A DNA stretch of 64,000 nt, taken from assembly GCF_035917675.1 (NCBI RefSeq), contig NZ_CP109104.1:5766001-5830000 (forward strand), read 5' to 3'. This DNA is from Streptomyces sp. NBC_01775. GTDB taxonomy: Bacteria; Actinomycetota; Actinomycetes; Streptomycetales; Streptomycetaceae. Shown piece after piece: positions 34,725-43,230 of this stretch. Numbering within the stretch: the stretch's first letter is position 1; every line of letters starts with the position of its first letter. The position numbers and the translations under genes were made by a program. The notes below the pieces were generated by a model. That model did no database searches, was not told the DNA's origin, and saw nothing but the letters and a program-made list of their open reading frames with translations.

Positions 34725-34760
34725 CTCCCCCAGCTCGCGCTGGGAGGCACCCCCAGGGGG
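34725..34760. repeat. Streptomycete-type interspersed hairpin element
   Basis: A C-run, CAGC/GCTG stem and GGGAGG, then CACCCCCAGGGGG. I recall short intergenic hairpins of this form being common in Streptomyces chromosomes. It lies about 50 bases before ftsE. The recollection cannot be checked here. Confidence 0.45.
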
Positions 34761-34808
34761 CCGCACCGCGGCTTCCGTTGCCCCTACCCAGGTCGACGTG
34801 GTGTATCC

Positions 34809-35498
34809 GTGATCCGATTCGACAGCGTCTCCAAGTCCTACCCCAAGCAGAACCGTCCAGCGCTCCGCGACGTCTCGCTGGAGATCGAGCGCGGCGAGTT
34901 CGTCTTCCTGGTGGGCTCCTCCGGCTCCGGCAAGTCCACCTTTCTGCGGCTGATCCTCCGCGAGGAGCGCACCAGCCATGGTCAGGTGCACGTCCTCGGG
35001 AAGGACCTGGCCCGGCTGTCCAACTGGAAGGTGCCGCACATGCGGCGCCAGCTCGGCACCGTCTTCCAGGACTTCCGGCTGCTGGGCAACAAGACCGTCG
35101 GCGAGAACGTGGCGTTCGCGCTGGAGGTCATCGGCAAGTCCCGGGGCCAGATCCGCAAGACCGTGCCCGAGGTCCTCGACCTCGTCGGCCTCGGCGGCAA
35201 GGAGAGCCGGATGCCCGGCGAACTCTCCGGTGGTGAGCAGCAGCGCGTGGCCATCGCCCGTGCGTTCGCCAACCGCCCCATGCTGCTGATCGCCGACGAG
35301 CCGACGGGCAACCTCGACCCGCAGACGTCCGTGGGCATCATGAAGCTGCTCGACCGCATCAACCGCACCGGGACCACGGTCGTGATGGCCACCCACGACC
35401 AGCAGATCGTCGACCAGATGCGCAAGCGCGTCGTCGAACTGGAGCTGGGCCGCCTCGTGCGCGACCAGTCGCGCGGCGTCTACGGCTACCAGCACTGA
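34809..35498 (+). CDS. ftsE: Cell division ATP-binding protein FtsE
   Basis: The protein of 229 residues starts at GTG 34809, where family resemblance begins ([19 protein letters not shown]). It is the ABC-type ATPase of the FtsEX complex, which couples division or cell-wall growth signals to peptidoglycan hydrolases. Walker A is GSSGSGKST (residues 37-45), signature [14 protein letters not shown], and Walker [10 protein letters not shown], followed by the switch His in VVMATHDQQ. No good ribosome binding site is seen. It precedes ftsX by 94 bases on the same strand. Confidence 0.96.
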   Translation: MIRFDSVSKSYPKQNRPALRDVSLEIERGEFVFLVGSSGSGKSTFLRLILREERTSHGQVHVLGKDLARLSNWKVPHMRRQLGTVFQDFRLLGNKTVGENVAFALEVIGKSRGQIRKTVPEVLDLVGLGGKESRMPGELSGGEQQRVAIARAFANRPMLLIADEPTGNLDPQTSVGIMKLLDRINRTGTTVVMATHDQQIVDQMRKRVVELELGRLVRDQSRGVYGYQH

Positions 35499-35592
35499 GC
35501 CGTTTCCACGCCGGGCCGCCCCAGGCGGGCCCGCACGGCCACCCCGAGCGCGGCGGTCGCCCCACCCCCTTGTGCAGAGCAGAAAGGACGCC

Positions 35593-36504
35593 ATGCGCGC
35601 CCAGTTCGTCCTGTCGGAGATCGGCGTCGGTCTCCGTCGTAATCTCACGATGACCTTCGCGGTGATCGTCTCGGTCGCCCTGTCGCTCGCGCTGGCGGGC
35701 GGCTCGCTGCTCGCGCGCGAGCAGGTGAGCACCATGAAGGGATTCTGGTACGACAAGGTCCAGGTCTCCATCTACCTGTGCAACAAGAACGACGCCTCCT
35801 CGGACCCCAACTGCGCCAAGGGCGCCGTCACCGAGCAGCAGAAGCAGGAGATCAAGGGCGACCTGAGCAAGCTCGGCGTCGTCGAGAAGGTCTACTACGA
35901 GTCCTCCGACCAGGCGTACAAGCACTACAAGGAGCAGTTCAAGGACTCCCCGCTGGCCGACTCGCTGACGCCGGACCAGATGCAGGAGTCCTATCGGGTC
36001 AAGCTCAAGGACCCGACCAAGTACCAAGTGCTCCAGACCGCGTTCTCCGGCAGACAGGGCGTGCAGGAGGTACAGGATCAGCGAAGTCTGTTGGAGAACC
36101 TCTTCAACCTGCTGAACGGAATGAACATCGCGGCGCTGTGCGTGATGGCGCTGATGCTGGTCGTCGCGCTGCTGCTGATCGTCAACACCGTGCGGGTGTC
36201 GGCGTTCAGCAGGCGCAGGGAGACCGGCATCATGCGGCTGGTGGGCGCATCCAGCTTCTACATCCAGATGCCGTTCATCCTGGAGGCCGCCATCGCGGGC
36301 CTGATCGGCGCCGGGTTCGCGTGTGTACTCCTCGTCGGCGGCAAGTACTTCCTGATCAACAACTGGCTCCAGGAGAAGATCGTTCTGATCAACTTCATCG
36401 GCTGGGACGCGGTGATCAAGGTGCTGCCGTTCATCGTCGCCGTCGGCGTGCTGATGCCCGCCGTCGCCGCCTTCTTCACGCTGCGCAAGTACCTGAAGGT
36501 GTGA
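35593..36504 (+). CDS. ftsX: Cell division permease-like protein FtsX
   Basis: The protein of 303 residues starts at ATG 35593 with AAAGGA close upstream. Topology is that of FtsX: one N-terminal helix (TMTFAVIVSVALSLALAGGS), an extracellular domain of about 110 residues containing two cysteines (CNKNDASSDPNC), then three C-terminal helices with SRRRETGIMRLVGAS between the second and third as cytoplasmic coupling segment. It partners FtsE and in other actinobacteria activates a secreted RipC-type hydrolase. The following gene is a secreted-type protease. Confidence 0.95.
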   Translation: MRAQFVLSEIGVGLRRNLTMTFAVIVSVALSLALAGGSLLAREQVSTMKGFWYDKVQVSIYLCNKNDASSDPNCAKGAVTEQQKQEIKGDLSKLGVVEKVYYESSDQAYKHYKEQFKDSPLADSLTPDQMQESYRVKLKDPTKYQVLQTAFSGRQGVQEVQDQRSLLENLFNLLNGMNIAALCVMALMLVVALLLIVNTVRVSAFSRRRETGIMRLVGASSFYIQMPFILEAAIAGLIGAGFACVLLVGGKYFLINNWLQEKIVLINFIGWDAVIKVLPFIVAVGVLMPAVAAFFTLRKYLKV

Positions 36505-36558
36505 CGCAGGACGCTGAAGCTGTACGCCCAACACCCCGTACGGCACCGCGCACTGCCC

Positions 36559-36564
36559 TACACT
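36559..36564 (+). promoter_or_regulatory. -10 element TACACT, leaderless start of ctp
   Basis: TACACT is followed by seven bases and the ATG of the S41 protease gene. No ribosome binding site lies between. Confidence 0.45.
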
Positions 36565-36571
36565 CCGGACC

Positions 36572-37867
36572 ATGCCGGGCTCGTGGTTCACCGATACGCG
36601 CCCGCGCCGACGGCGGCGCGGCGCAGCCCTGACATTGGTCTTCGCCGGCGTCCTGGCGACCGGCGCCGCCACCGGAGCCTTCGGCGGCGAGCTGACCGAG
36701 CGGGGCACCGCACCCCCGGGGACGCCCGACGGGGGCACGGCGCGCGACGCACCGGGCGGCGCGGCCCACCGCACCGATGACGCCAAGGGCGGTCCGGCGC
36801 CGCGCCACGGGCGGCAGACCGGGGCCGGAGAGAAGGACTCGGCCGACGCGCTCGTCAGCCGCAGCGGCGACCGCTGGTCCGCCGCGTACTCGGCGCGGGA
36901 GTACGCGGGACTCAAACGGGCGCTCGACGGCTCCTACGTAGGCGTCGGCGTCTCCGTACGCCAGGCCGGCGGCGGACCGGGCCGCGGCCCGGGACCCGCC
37001 GTCGAGGTGGACAGGGTCCAGCGCGGCAGCCCCGCCGAACGCGCCGGAATCCGGCCGGGCGACCGGCTGCGCTCGGTGGACGGGACGCGTACCACCGGGA
37101 TGCCGGTGACCGACGTCGTCGCCCTGCTGCGCGGCTCCGGGCCCGGCTCGCGCTCGGGCGCCGCCGCCGAGCCGGGCACGCGGGTACGGCTCCACCTGAC
37201 CCGCGTGAGCGCGGGCGGCCCCGACGGCCGTGCGGACGGCACCACCGAGGAACGGCACGTCACGCTGCGGCGCACCCGGCTCGACACCGAGACCGTGAGC
37301 GTCGACCGGCTCCGGGCCGACGTGACCCGGATCAAGGTCAGCTCCTTCACCAAGGGCTCGGGCGACCGTGTCCGGGACGCGGTACGCGAGAAGGTGCCCG
37401 GCGGCTCGGGGATACTCCTGGACCTGCGCGGCAACTCCGGCGGCCTCGTCCGCGAGGCGGTCACGGCGGCCTCGGCCTTCCTCGACGGCGGGCTCGTCGC
37501 CACGTACGACGACAACGGCACCCAGCGCGCGCTGTACGCAAGGCGCGACGGCGGGGATGCCGCGCGCCCCGTCGTGGTCCTGGTGGACGGCGGCACCATG
37601 AGCGCCGCGGAGCTGCTCGCCGGCGCACTCCAGGACCGGTCACGCGCCGTGGTCGTCGGCTCCCGCACCTTCGGCAAGGGCTCCGTACAGGTACCCAGGC
37701 GGCAGGACGACGGCTCGGTGGCGGAACTGACCGTCGGTCACTACACCACCCCGTCGGGTCGCGACGTGGAGGGGGAGGGCCTGACCCCCGACCTGGCGGT
37801 GGACCCGGCGGCGGAGGCCACGGAGCGGGCGACGAAAGTATTGAGTGGCCTCGGGCCCCGGTCCTAG
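36572..37867 (+). CDS. S41 C-terminal processing peptidase with PDZ domain
   Basis: The protein of 431 residues starts at ATG 36572. The N terminus has an Arg cluster and one hydrophobic helix (ALTLVFAGVLATGAATGAF), so it is a membrane-anchored or secreted enzyme. A PDZ domain (about residues 115-210: GSPAERAGIRPGDRLRSVDG) is followed by the S41 peptidase core: LDLRGNSGGLVREAV, the nucleophile Ser in GGTMSAAELLAGAL (near 342) and the Lys base in FGKGSVQVP (near 368). It cleaves proteins near their C termini outside the cytoplasm. It is placed between ftsX and smpB as in other streptomycetes. Confidence 0.93.
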   Translation: MPGSWFTDTRPRRRRRGAALTLVFAGVLATGAATGAFGGELTERGTAPPGTPDGGTARDAPGGAAHRTDDAKGGPAPRHGRQTGAGEKDSADALVSRSGDRWSAAYSAREYAGLKRALDGSYVGVGVSVRQAGGGPGRGPGPAVEVDRVQRGSPAERAGIRPGDRLRSVDGTRTTGMPVTDVVALLRGSGPGSRSGAAAEPGTRVRLHLTRVSAGGPDGRADGTTEERHVTLRRTRLDTETVSVDRLRADVTRIKVSSFTKGSGDRVRDAVREKVPGGSGILLDLRGNSGGLVREAVTAASAFLDGGLVATYDDNGTQRALYARRDGGDAARPVVVLVDGGTMSAAELLAGALQDRSRAVVVGSRTFGKGSVQVPRRQDDGSVAELTVGHYTTPSGRDVEGEGLTPDLAVDPAAEATERATKVLSGLGPRS

Positions 37868-37885
37868 TGGGAGAATGACCAGGCT

Positions 37886-38410
37886 ATGGCGAAGATGAAG
37901 ACGACACGGACCAAGGCCAAGGCCAAGGACGACAAGGACGCCCGGAAGCTCATCGCGCAGAACAAGAAGGCGCGGCACGACTACCAGGTCCTGGACACGT
38001 TCGAGTGCGGCCTCGTACTCACGGGCACCGAGGTCAAGTCGCTGCGGCAGGGCCGTGCCTCCCTGGTGGACGGCTTCGCCCAGATCGACAACGGCGAGGT
38101 GTGGCTGCACAACGTGCACATCCCCGAGTACGCGCAGGGCACGTGGACCAACCACGCCGCCCGGCGCAAGCGGAAGCTGCTCCTGCACCGGACCGAGATC
38201 GACAAGCTCACCGGCAAGCTTCAGGAGACCGGCTACACGCTGGTGCCGCTCCAGCTCTACTTCTACCGGGGCCGCGCGAAGGTCGAGATCGCGCTGGCCA
38301 GGGGAAAGAAGGAGTACGACAAGCGGCAGACGCTCCGCGAGCACCAGGACCGCAGGGAGGCGGACCGCGCCGTGTCGGCGGCTCGCCGCCGCCAGCGCGG
38401 CGACCACTAG
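37886..38410 (+). CDS. smpB: SsrA-binding protein SmpB
   Basis: The protein of 174 residues starts at ATG 37886, 18 bases after the protease stop. SmpB delivers tmRNA to stalled ribosomes. Typical blocks are [51 protein letters not shown] and the basic C-terminal tail ([20 protein letters not shown]) that enters the mRNA channel. A Lys-rich N-terminal extension of about 15 residues is common in actinobacteria. The ssrA gene follows 119 bases downstream. Confidence 0.97.
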   Translation: MAKMKTTRTKAKAKDDKDARKLIAQNKKARHDYQVLDTFECGLVLTGTEVKSLRQGRASLVDGFAQIDNGEVWLHNVHIPEYAQGTWTNHAARRKRKLLLHRTEIDKLTGKLQETGYTLVPLQLYFYRGRAKVEIALARGKKEYDKRQTLREHQDRREADRAVSAARRRQRGDH

Positions 38411-38418
38411 GCCGACCC

Positions 38419-38445
38419 GGGCCCACCGGGAATACCCGGGGGCCC
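38419..38445 (+). terminator. Terminator hairpin of smpB
   Basis: GGGCCC-CCGGG pairs with CCCGG-GGGCCC around an AATA loop, with one bulged A (11-bp stem), nine bases after the smpB stop. Confidence 0.7.
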
Positions 38446-38452
38446 TAAAGGG

Positions 38453-38483
38453 TTGGCACGTGTACGGCATGGTCACGTACCAT
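38453..38483 (+). promoter_or_regulatory. Candidate ssrA promoter
   Basis: TTGGCA (38453-38458), 19 bases, TACCAT (38478-38483). The spacing is long, so it is tentative. It would give a precursor with roughly 40 extra 5' bases for RNase P to remove. Confidence 0.35.
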
Positions 38484-38529
38484 GAGCGAAGCAGGGCCCG
38501 GCAGGGCTTGCGATTTGTTAACTCAACAT

Positions 38530-38898
38530 GGGGATGATCGGTTTCGACAGCGAACGTCGAAGCAGGTGAAGCGAGCCGAGGAACGCGGCAATGATCTCGT
38601 TAACCATGTGCCGCAAAAAAATAATCGCCAATCAGAAGCGCGATTCCTTCGCGCTTGCTGCCTAAGCAGCAAGTGTGAAGTGTCAGCCCGGGTGCGTTCC
38701 CGACCCGGATCCTGGCATCAGCTAGGGAACTCACCGAGTAGACCCGGTCACGGGGTCTGCACGGGACATTAAACAGTGACTGGGCCCGTCGGAGACTTGT
38801 CCGCGTGATCTCCGGGGCCGAGAAAATCGCAGCGGACTGCGCTCGGAGAAGCCCTCCTTCCACTTCGTTGGACGCGGGTTCGATTCCCGCCATCTCCA
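38530..38898 (+). ncRNA. ssrA: Transfer-messenger RNA (tmRNA)
   Basis: The 5' end GGGGATGATCGGTTTCGACA is the tmRNA hallmark. GGGGATG pairs with CATCTCC near the 3' end, and GGGTTCGATTCCCGCC forms the T arm. The alanine tag frame runs from GCC 38627 to TAA 38665 and encodes ANQKRDSFALAA, ending in the ALAA degron read by ClpXP. The tag is 12 residues, shorter than the S. coelicolor tag as I remember it. After the discriminator A at 38898 the DNA reads CGA, so the CCA tail is not encoded and must be added. It works with the adjacent smpB product in ribosome rescue. Confidence 0.96.
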
Positions 38899-38921
38899 CG
38901 AATGCGATAGGCGAGGTGTGC

Positions 38922-39125
38922 CCACGGAATGCGTGGGCCGCCTCGCCTTCGTTGTTTTGCGCGGCTTCGCCACCCGCACCCCCCTTTGCCACGGGCGGGG
39001 TGGTCGCGGAATGTGTGGGCCGCCTCGCCTTCGTTGTTTTGCGCGGCTTCGCCGCGCGGGGCGGGGGCTTCGCCACCCGCACCCCCTTTGCCACGGGCGG
39101 GGTGGTCGCGGAATGCGTGGGCCGC
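38922..39125. repeat. Large imperfect direct repeat downstream of ssrA
   Basis: A unit of 82 bases (38922-39003) recurs as 39004-39106 with a 20-base internal duplication in the second copy, followed by the first 20 bases of a third copy. The array begins 23 bases after tmRNA. The remaining gap to 39169 contains only the ribosome binding site of the next gene. Confidence 0.85.
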
Positions 39126-39169
39126 GGCAAGGCGAGCAGCGGCAGGGTGGGCAGTACAAGGAGGAGTGG

Positions 39170-40090
39170 ATGGCCTCGGTGGAGCCCTTGGGGCCCGACT
39201 CGCTGACCTGGAAGTACTTCGGTGACTGGCGCGCGCTGCTGCTGGCACCCTGGGCGGGTGCCATGCAGAACATGCATCCCCACCTCGGCGCGGGCGTCGC
39301 CGAGCACTCCCGCTTCTTCGAGGAGCGCTGGCAGCGGTTGTTCCGTTCCCTCTATCCGATAGGCGGCGTGGTCTACGACGGGCCGCGCGCCGCCGGGACG
39401 GCACGGCAGGTGCGTGGATACCACAACGGGATAAAGGGAGTTGACCGCCATGGCCGTCCATACCACGCCCTCGACCCGGACACCTTCTACTGGGCGCACT
39501 CCACGTTCTTCATGCTGACGCTGCTGGTCGCCGACCGGCTTGGGCCGGGCCTGAGCGAGGCGGACAAGCGGCGGCTGTTCGACGAGCACGTGGTGTGGTG
39601 GCGGCTGTACGGAATGAGCATGCGGCCGGTGCCGGACAGCTGGGAGGACTTCCAGGACTACTGGGAGCGGATGGCGGGCGAGGTGCTGGAGGACAACCGG
39701 CCCACGCGCGATGTGCTGGACCTGACGCTGCTCGCCAAGCCGCCCGCGCTGCGCCTGCTCCCGGATGTGGTGTGGCGTGCGGTACGGGCGCCGCAGGCGC
39801 GGGTTTCGGTGTGGTTCACAGTCGGCTTCTTCCCGCCCGCCGTACGGCGCCGCCTCGGGTACGTGTGGACCGCGCGCGACGAGCGAAGGCTGCGCAGGAT
39901 CGGGCGGCTGATCCACTGGAGCTGGAAGCTGGTGCCGCCCTCGCGCCGCTACCACCCCAGGGCCAAGGCAGGCTGGGAGCGGGCGCGGGGACGGCGGGAC
40001 GCCGGGGCGCCCCTGGTAGAGACGCCCGCGCGGAATCTTCCGTTGCCCGAGGAACGGGACTGGCCCCAGCACTATTCGCCTCGGATGTGA
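39170..40090 (+). CDS. Oxygenase MpaB / DUF2236-family protein
   Basis: The protein of 306 residues starts at ATG 39170 (AGGAGGAG just upstream; GTG three bases earlier is possible). It belongs to the DUF2236 group, which includes fungal MpaB and the rubber oxygenase Lcp and is thought to bind heme b. Helix-rich blocks visible are WRALLLAPWAGAMQNMHPHL, GVDRHGRPYHALDPDTFYWAH and MRPVPDSWEDFQDYWERM; conserved histidines in the first two are candidate heme ligands. No signal peptide. Its 3' end overlaps the convergent MFS gene by 19 bases. Substrate unknown. Confidence 0.82.
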   Translation: MASVEPLGPDSLTWKYFGDWRALLLAPWAGAMQNMHPHLGAGVAEHSRFFEERWQRLFRSLYPIGGVVYDGPRAAGTARQVRGYHNGIKGVDRHGRPYHALDPDTFYWAHSTFFMLTLLVADRLGPGLSEADKRRLFDEHVVWWRLYGMSMRPVPDSWEDFQDYWERMAGEVLEDNRPTRDVLDLTLLAKPPALRLLPDVVWRAVRAPQARVSVWFTVGFFPPAVRRRLGYVWTARDERRLRRIGRLIHWSWKLVPPSRRYHPRAKAGWERARGRRDAGAPLVETPARNLPLPEERDWPQHYSPRM

Positions 40091-41406
40091 GGACCCGCGG
40101 CTCGGCCGGAGCGGGCGACGTTGTTCGCGGCTTCGCCTGTGGCTTCGTGTGCGAGGTCGACGTGGGGGGTGTGGGCGGTGTGGGCGCTGTCAGGGGTGGG
40201 GGTGGTGCGGGTGGTGTGGGCTCTGCGGGCGGTGAGGGCGGCGAGAGTGGCGGCCACGGTGGCGGCTGCCGTCGGTACGGCGTAGGCCCAGCCGTCGTTG
40301 CCCAGCGCCTCGACGGCCCAGCCGCCGGTGGCCGAGCCCGTCGCGATGCCGCCCAGCAGCGCGGTGACGGCCAGCGTCATGCCCTCGTTGAGCCGCCCGG
40401 CCGGGGTGCGGCGCTGCACGAGGGTCATGCCGGTGACCATCGTCGGGGCCGTCGCCATCCCTGCGACCAGCAGTGCGAGGGCCAGCAACGGCAGACTGCC
40501 GGTGCGGGCTGCCAGTAGCGGCAGGGTGCTCAGCGCCGCCATCGCGGCGACGCACCCGGCGAAAGTACGGTCGGCGGCGCCGCGCGGGCGCAGCGCGCCG
40601 AAGACGAGCCCGGCCACCGCCGATCCCGCCGCCTGGAAGGCGAGTACGGCGCCGGCCGCTGCCTTGTGGCCCTGCCCGTCGGCGTAGGCGAGGGTCACCA
40701 CCTCCAGGGCGCCGAAGACCGCGCCGGTGGCGAGGAAGACCAGCAGCAGGGCTGGGACTCCCGGTTGGCGCAGGGGCGCCGGCGCACGGTCGGCGCTCGC
40801 CCGGGGTGGTGCGGGCGGCGGCTCGGTCGACCGCTGGGCGGTGAACAGCAGCATCCCGGTCAGCAGCAGCCCGCACCCGGTGAGGGTCCCCGCTTCGGGG
40901 AAGAATCCGGTGCACAAGAACGTCGCGAGGATGGGGCCGAGCAGGAAACACAGCTCGTCCACGGCCTGTTCGAACGAGTTGGCGGTGTGCCGGGCCGCCG
41001 GGTCCGCGCGGAAGAGGTGAGCCCAGCGGGCGCGGGACATGCCGCCGGTGTTGGGCGTCGTCGCGGTGGCCGCGTAGGAGGCGAACAGCGTCCAGTCCGG
41101 GGCGCCCGTACGCACGCACAGGACGAGCGCGAGGGAGCCGAGCAGCGCGACGAAGGTGGCGGGCAGGGCGACCCGGGCCTGCCCGTACCGGTCGACCAGC
41201 CGCGCGATGAACGGGGCGGCCAGCGCCGTCGCCGCCAGCCCCGCCGCGGTGACCCCGCCCGCCAGCGCGTACGAGCCCCGCTCCCCGGCGATCATCAGGA
41301 CGGCGCCGACCGTGAACATCCCCATGGGGAGGCGCGCGAGGAGGTTGCCGAGCGTGAACGCGGTGGTGCCGCGCGGTCCGAAGAGGCGGGCGTAGGGGGC
41401 GGTCAT
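40072..41406 (-). CDS. MFS transporter, drug/sugar exporter type
   Basis: The protein of 444 residues starts at ATG 41406; the open frame continues upstream to 41643, but those residues look non-coding. Twelve hydrophobic helices are visible, with a conserved basic/Gly loop after helix 2 (ARLVDRYGQARVALP). The middle loop contains PPPAPPRASADRAPAPL. The C-terminal tail is Thr/His-rich. It is divergent from the LysR regulator, separated by 340 bases, so that regulator may control it. Exported compound unknown; annotation as an exporter rests only on family resemblance. Confidence 0.8.
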   Translation of the reverse strand: MTAPYARLFGPRGTTAFTLGNLLARLPMGMFTVGAVLMIAGERGSYALAGGVTAAGLAATALAAPFIARLVDRYGQARVALPATFVALLGSLALVLCVRTGAPDWTLFASYAATATTPNTGGMSRARWAHLFRADPAARHTANSFEQAVDELCFLLGPILATFLCTGFFPEAGTLTGCGLLLTGMLLFTAQRSTEPPPAPPRASADRAPAPLRQPGVPALLLVFLATGAVFGALEVVTLAYADGQGHKAAAGAVLAFQAAGSAVAGLVFGALRPRGAADRTFAGCVAAMAALSTLPLLAARTGSLPLLALALLVAGMATAPTMVTGMTLVQRRTPAGRLNEGMTLAVTALLGGIATGSATGGWAVEALGNDGWAYAVPTAAATVAATLAALTARRAHTTRTTPTPDSAHTAHTPHVDLAHEATGEAANNVARSGRAAGPHIRGE

Positions 41407-41695
41407 CCGGCGGAGGGGATTTTCGCGCACCGGATGAAGCGAGTTCTTCCCTTCCACCGGATGCCGCGTGGATACGGTGGCCGGCCGCGGCTGGATCACG
41501 ACCAGCGTGCTGCCGTGCACGGCGTACAACGGGGCTGCGGGGGACGGGCGTGGGCGCCGGTGCGGGAGCTGGTGGAGTTGCCGGCCTGGGTGTTGGTTTG
41601 AGCGTCGGCGTCGGTGTGGGCCCGGGGAGTGGTGGAGGGGCATGGCCTCAGCGTCGTCGCAGGTGGGGGGCGGGGTCCAACACTCTTCTCGGACC

Positions 41696-41740
41696 CATTC
41701 ACGCAGCTGTGTTGTGAATGCCGGGGGCGCGTCCTAGGGT
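41696..41740 (+). promoter_or_regulatory. LysR operator and leaderless promoter
   Basis: A perfect 7-bp inverted repeat with an 11-base spacer, CATTCAC (41696-41702) and GTGAATG (41714-41720), is a T-N11-A LysR box. It overlaps the -35 TTGTGA (41712-41717); the -10 TAGGGT (41735-41740) ends six bases before the ATG at 41747, predicting a leaderless transcript and autoregulation. The remainder of the gap (41407-41695) has no gene that I can support. Confidence 0.7.
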
Positions 41741-41746
41741 CGCCGG

Positions 41747-42727
41747 ATGCCCAGTGACCTCCCGCCGCGCCTGCTGCGGTCGTTCGTCGCCGTCGCGGAA
41801 GAGCTGCACTTCACGCGCGCCGCAGCGCGGCTGTTCGTGGCACAGCAGGCGCTCAGCAGGGACGTCCGGGCGCTGGAACGGGAAGTGCGAGCCGTCCTGT
41901 TCGTCCGCAGCACCCGGCGGGTGGCGCTCACTCCGGAGGGTGAGCGGCTGCTGCCGTACGCACGCCGGGTCCTGGCCGCCCACGACGAACTGGCCGCGGC
42001 CTTCGTACGGGGCGACGCCGCCGGAGTCCGCCCGTTGGCCGTCGATGTGGCCGCGCCCGTCTCCACCGGGCAGCGGGTACTGGATGCCGCCCGGGAGGCG
42101 GCGCCCGACGTGGAGTTCGTCGCCCGCTACTACAGCGGACTCACCGGTGCCGCCGCGGATCTCCTCGCGGGGCGGCTCGACGTCGCGTTCGGGCGGGTCG
42201 CCGGGCTGCCCCGCGAGGTGCTCTCCGGTGTGGAGCACCGGCTGGTGCGCCTGGAGCGGGTCGCGGTGGTGCTGCCCGCCGCGCATCACCTCGCGGGTCT
42301 GCCGGAGGTGCCGTTGGCGGCGCTCGCCGGGGAGACGCTGTACGCGGGCGCCGGGAACCCCGGCACGGTGGAGTGGACGGACTACGCGCGTGCCCTCTTC
42401 GCGGGGCGCGGCATCGAACTGGCCGCGCCCTTCCCGAAGATCGAGGGCGAACGTGAGTTCGCGCGGGTGGTGCGGGGGAGGGGCTGGTCGGTGCTGGCGA
42501 CCGAGGTGTTCATCGGCATCGAGGACATGGTGCTCCGCCCCCTGACCGACCCCGTCCCCCTCTCACCGGTCTCCATGGTCTGGCGCCGCGGCCTCCACCA
42601 CGCGGGCCTGTCGGCCCTCCTTGGAGCGGCCGACGCCCTGGCGGAAGCGGGCCATTGGCGAGAGCGCCCCCCGGAAACCTGGCTCCCACAGGAGGACGAG
42701 CCTCTACCCCGCGCCCGACGGGTTTGA
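41747..42727 (+). CDS. LysR-family transcriptional regulator
   Basis: The protein of 326 residues starts at ATG 41747. The N-terminal winged helix-turn-helix is typical (LLRSFVAVAEELHFTRAAAR, then LFVAQQALSRDVRALERE). The effector-binding domain follows from about residue 90, with GRLDVAFGRV and LERVAVVLPAAHHLAG. A consensus LysR box lies in its own promoter. The divergent MFS transporter is the likely target. The gene ends inside a 29-bp tandem repeat, so its last residues (PRARRV) are repeat-encoded. Confidence 0.9.
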   Translation: MPSDLPPRLLRSFVAVAEELHFTRAAARLFVAQQALSRDVRALEREVRAVLFVRSTRRVALTPEGERLLPYARRVLAAHDELAAAFVRGDAAGVRPLAVDVAAPVSTGQRVLDAAREAAPDVEFVARYYSGLTGAAADLLAGRLDVAFGRVAGLPREVLSGVEHRLVRLERVAVVLPAAHHLAGLPEVPLAALAGETLYAGAGNPGTVEWTDYARALFAGRGIELAAPFPKIEGEREFARVVRGRGWSVLATEVFIGIEDMVLRPLTDPVPLSPVSMVWRRGLHHAGLSALLGAADALAEAGHWRERPPETWLPQEDEPLPRARRV

Positions 42728-42806
42728 GCCTGCCACCCCGCGCCCGACGGGTTTGAGCCTGCCACCCCGCGCCCGCCGGGTTTGAGCCTGCCACCCCGCT
42801 CCTGGC
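42720..42806. repeat. 29-bp tandem repeat over LysR stop
   Basis: Three copies (42720-42748, 42749-42777, 42778-42806), preceded by a 16-base partial copy at 42704-42719. The first full copy contains the stop codon of the LysR gene (42725-42727). Confidence 0.9.
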
Positions 42807-43103
42807 GGGGGCTGGGCCCCCCGGTCACCTCTGCTCGCCGCGATGGCGGGCCCGGGGGGCCACCGCCTCCGCCGGAGGCGAGGTTGTCGGGGCGGCAGGG
42901 TGCCCCAACCCTCTTCTCGCCGCAACGGCGCCCCGCCACAACGGCGAGTGTCCGGCGAAATCCCCGACGGCCAGCACGGCCAAGGCTCCAAGCGGCCAAG
43001 GCTCCAGGGCCGGGGGCCGAGGATCCAGGGCCGAGGGGCCGAGGGGCCGAGGCACCCGGGTTCCCGGGGCGCGGGCCGCACCGGCCCCCGAGCTCTCACA
43101 GGG
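42807..43103. other. Gene-free region with GC-rich hairpins
   Basis: Between convergent genes. It holds a small hairpin (CGCCTCC/GGAGGCG, 42864-42880) and a stretch (42900-42955) rich in GCCGCAACGGCG-type words resembling short interspersed elements. A related segment occurs after the HU gene near 55147-55185. No reading frame has convincing codon use or family resemblance. Confidence 0.5.
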
Positions 43104-43197
43104 ATCGGGCCCCACCGAACGGGGCCCACCGAACGGGGCCCACCGAATGGGGCCCACCGAATGGGGCCCACCGAATGGGGCCCACCGAATGGGGGCG
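43104..43197. repeat. 14-bp tandem repeat array
   Basis: Five clean 14-base copies (43118-43187) flanked by partial copies. The first two copies carry C where the later ones carry T. Being 14 bases long it is not phased for coding. It lies 33 bases beyond the 3' end of the SDR gene. Confidence 0.92.
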
Positions 43198-43230
43198 AAC
43201 CATTGGGGGCGAGGGTCCGCCACGCGGGCG

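Noticed and set aside
38899..39169. Integrated element or attachment site at ssrA
   Set aside because: No integrase, excisionase or displaced tmRNA end was found downstream; the next genes are ordinary.
42720..43197. CRISPR array
   Set aside because: The repeats are directly adjacent with no spacers, the units are 29 or 14 bases without unique inserts, and no cas genes are present.
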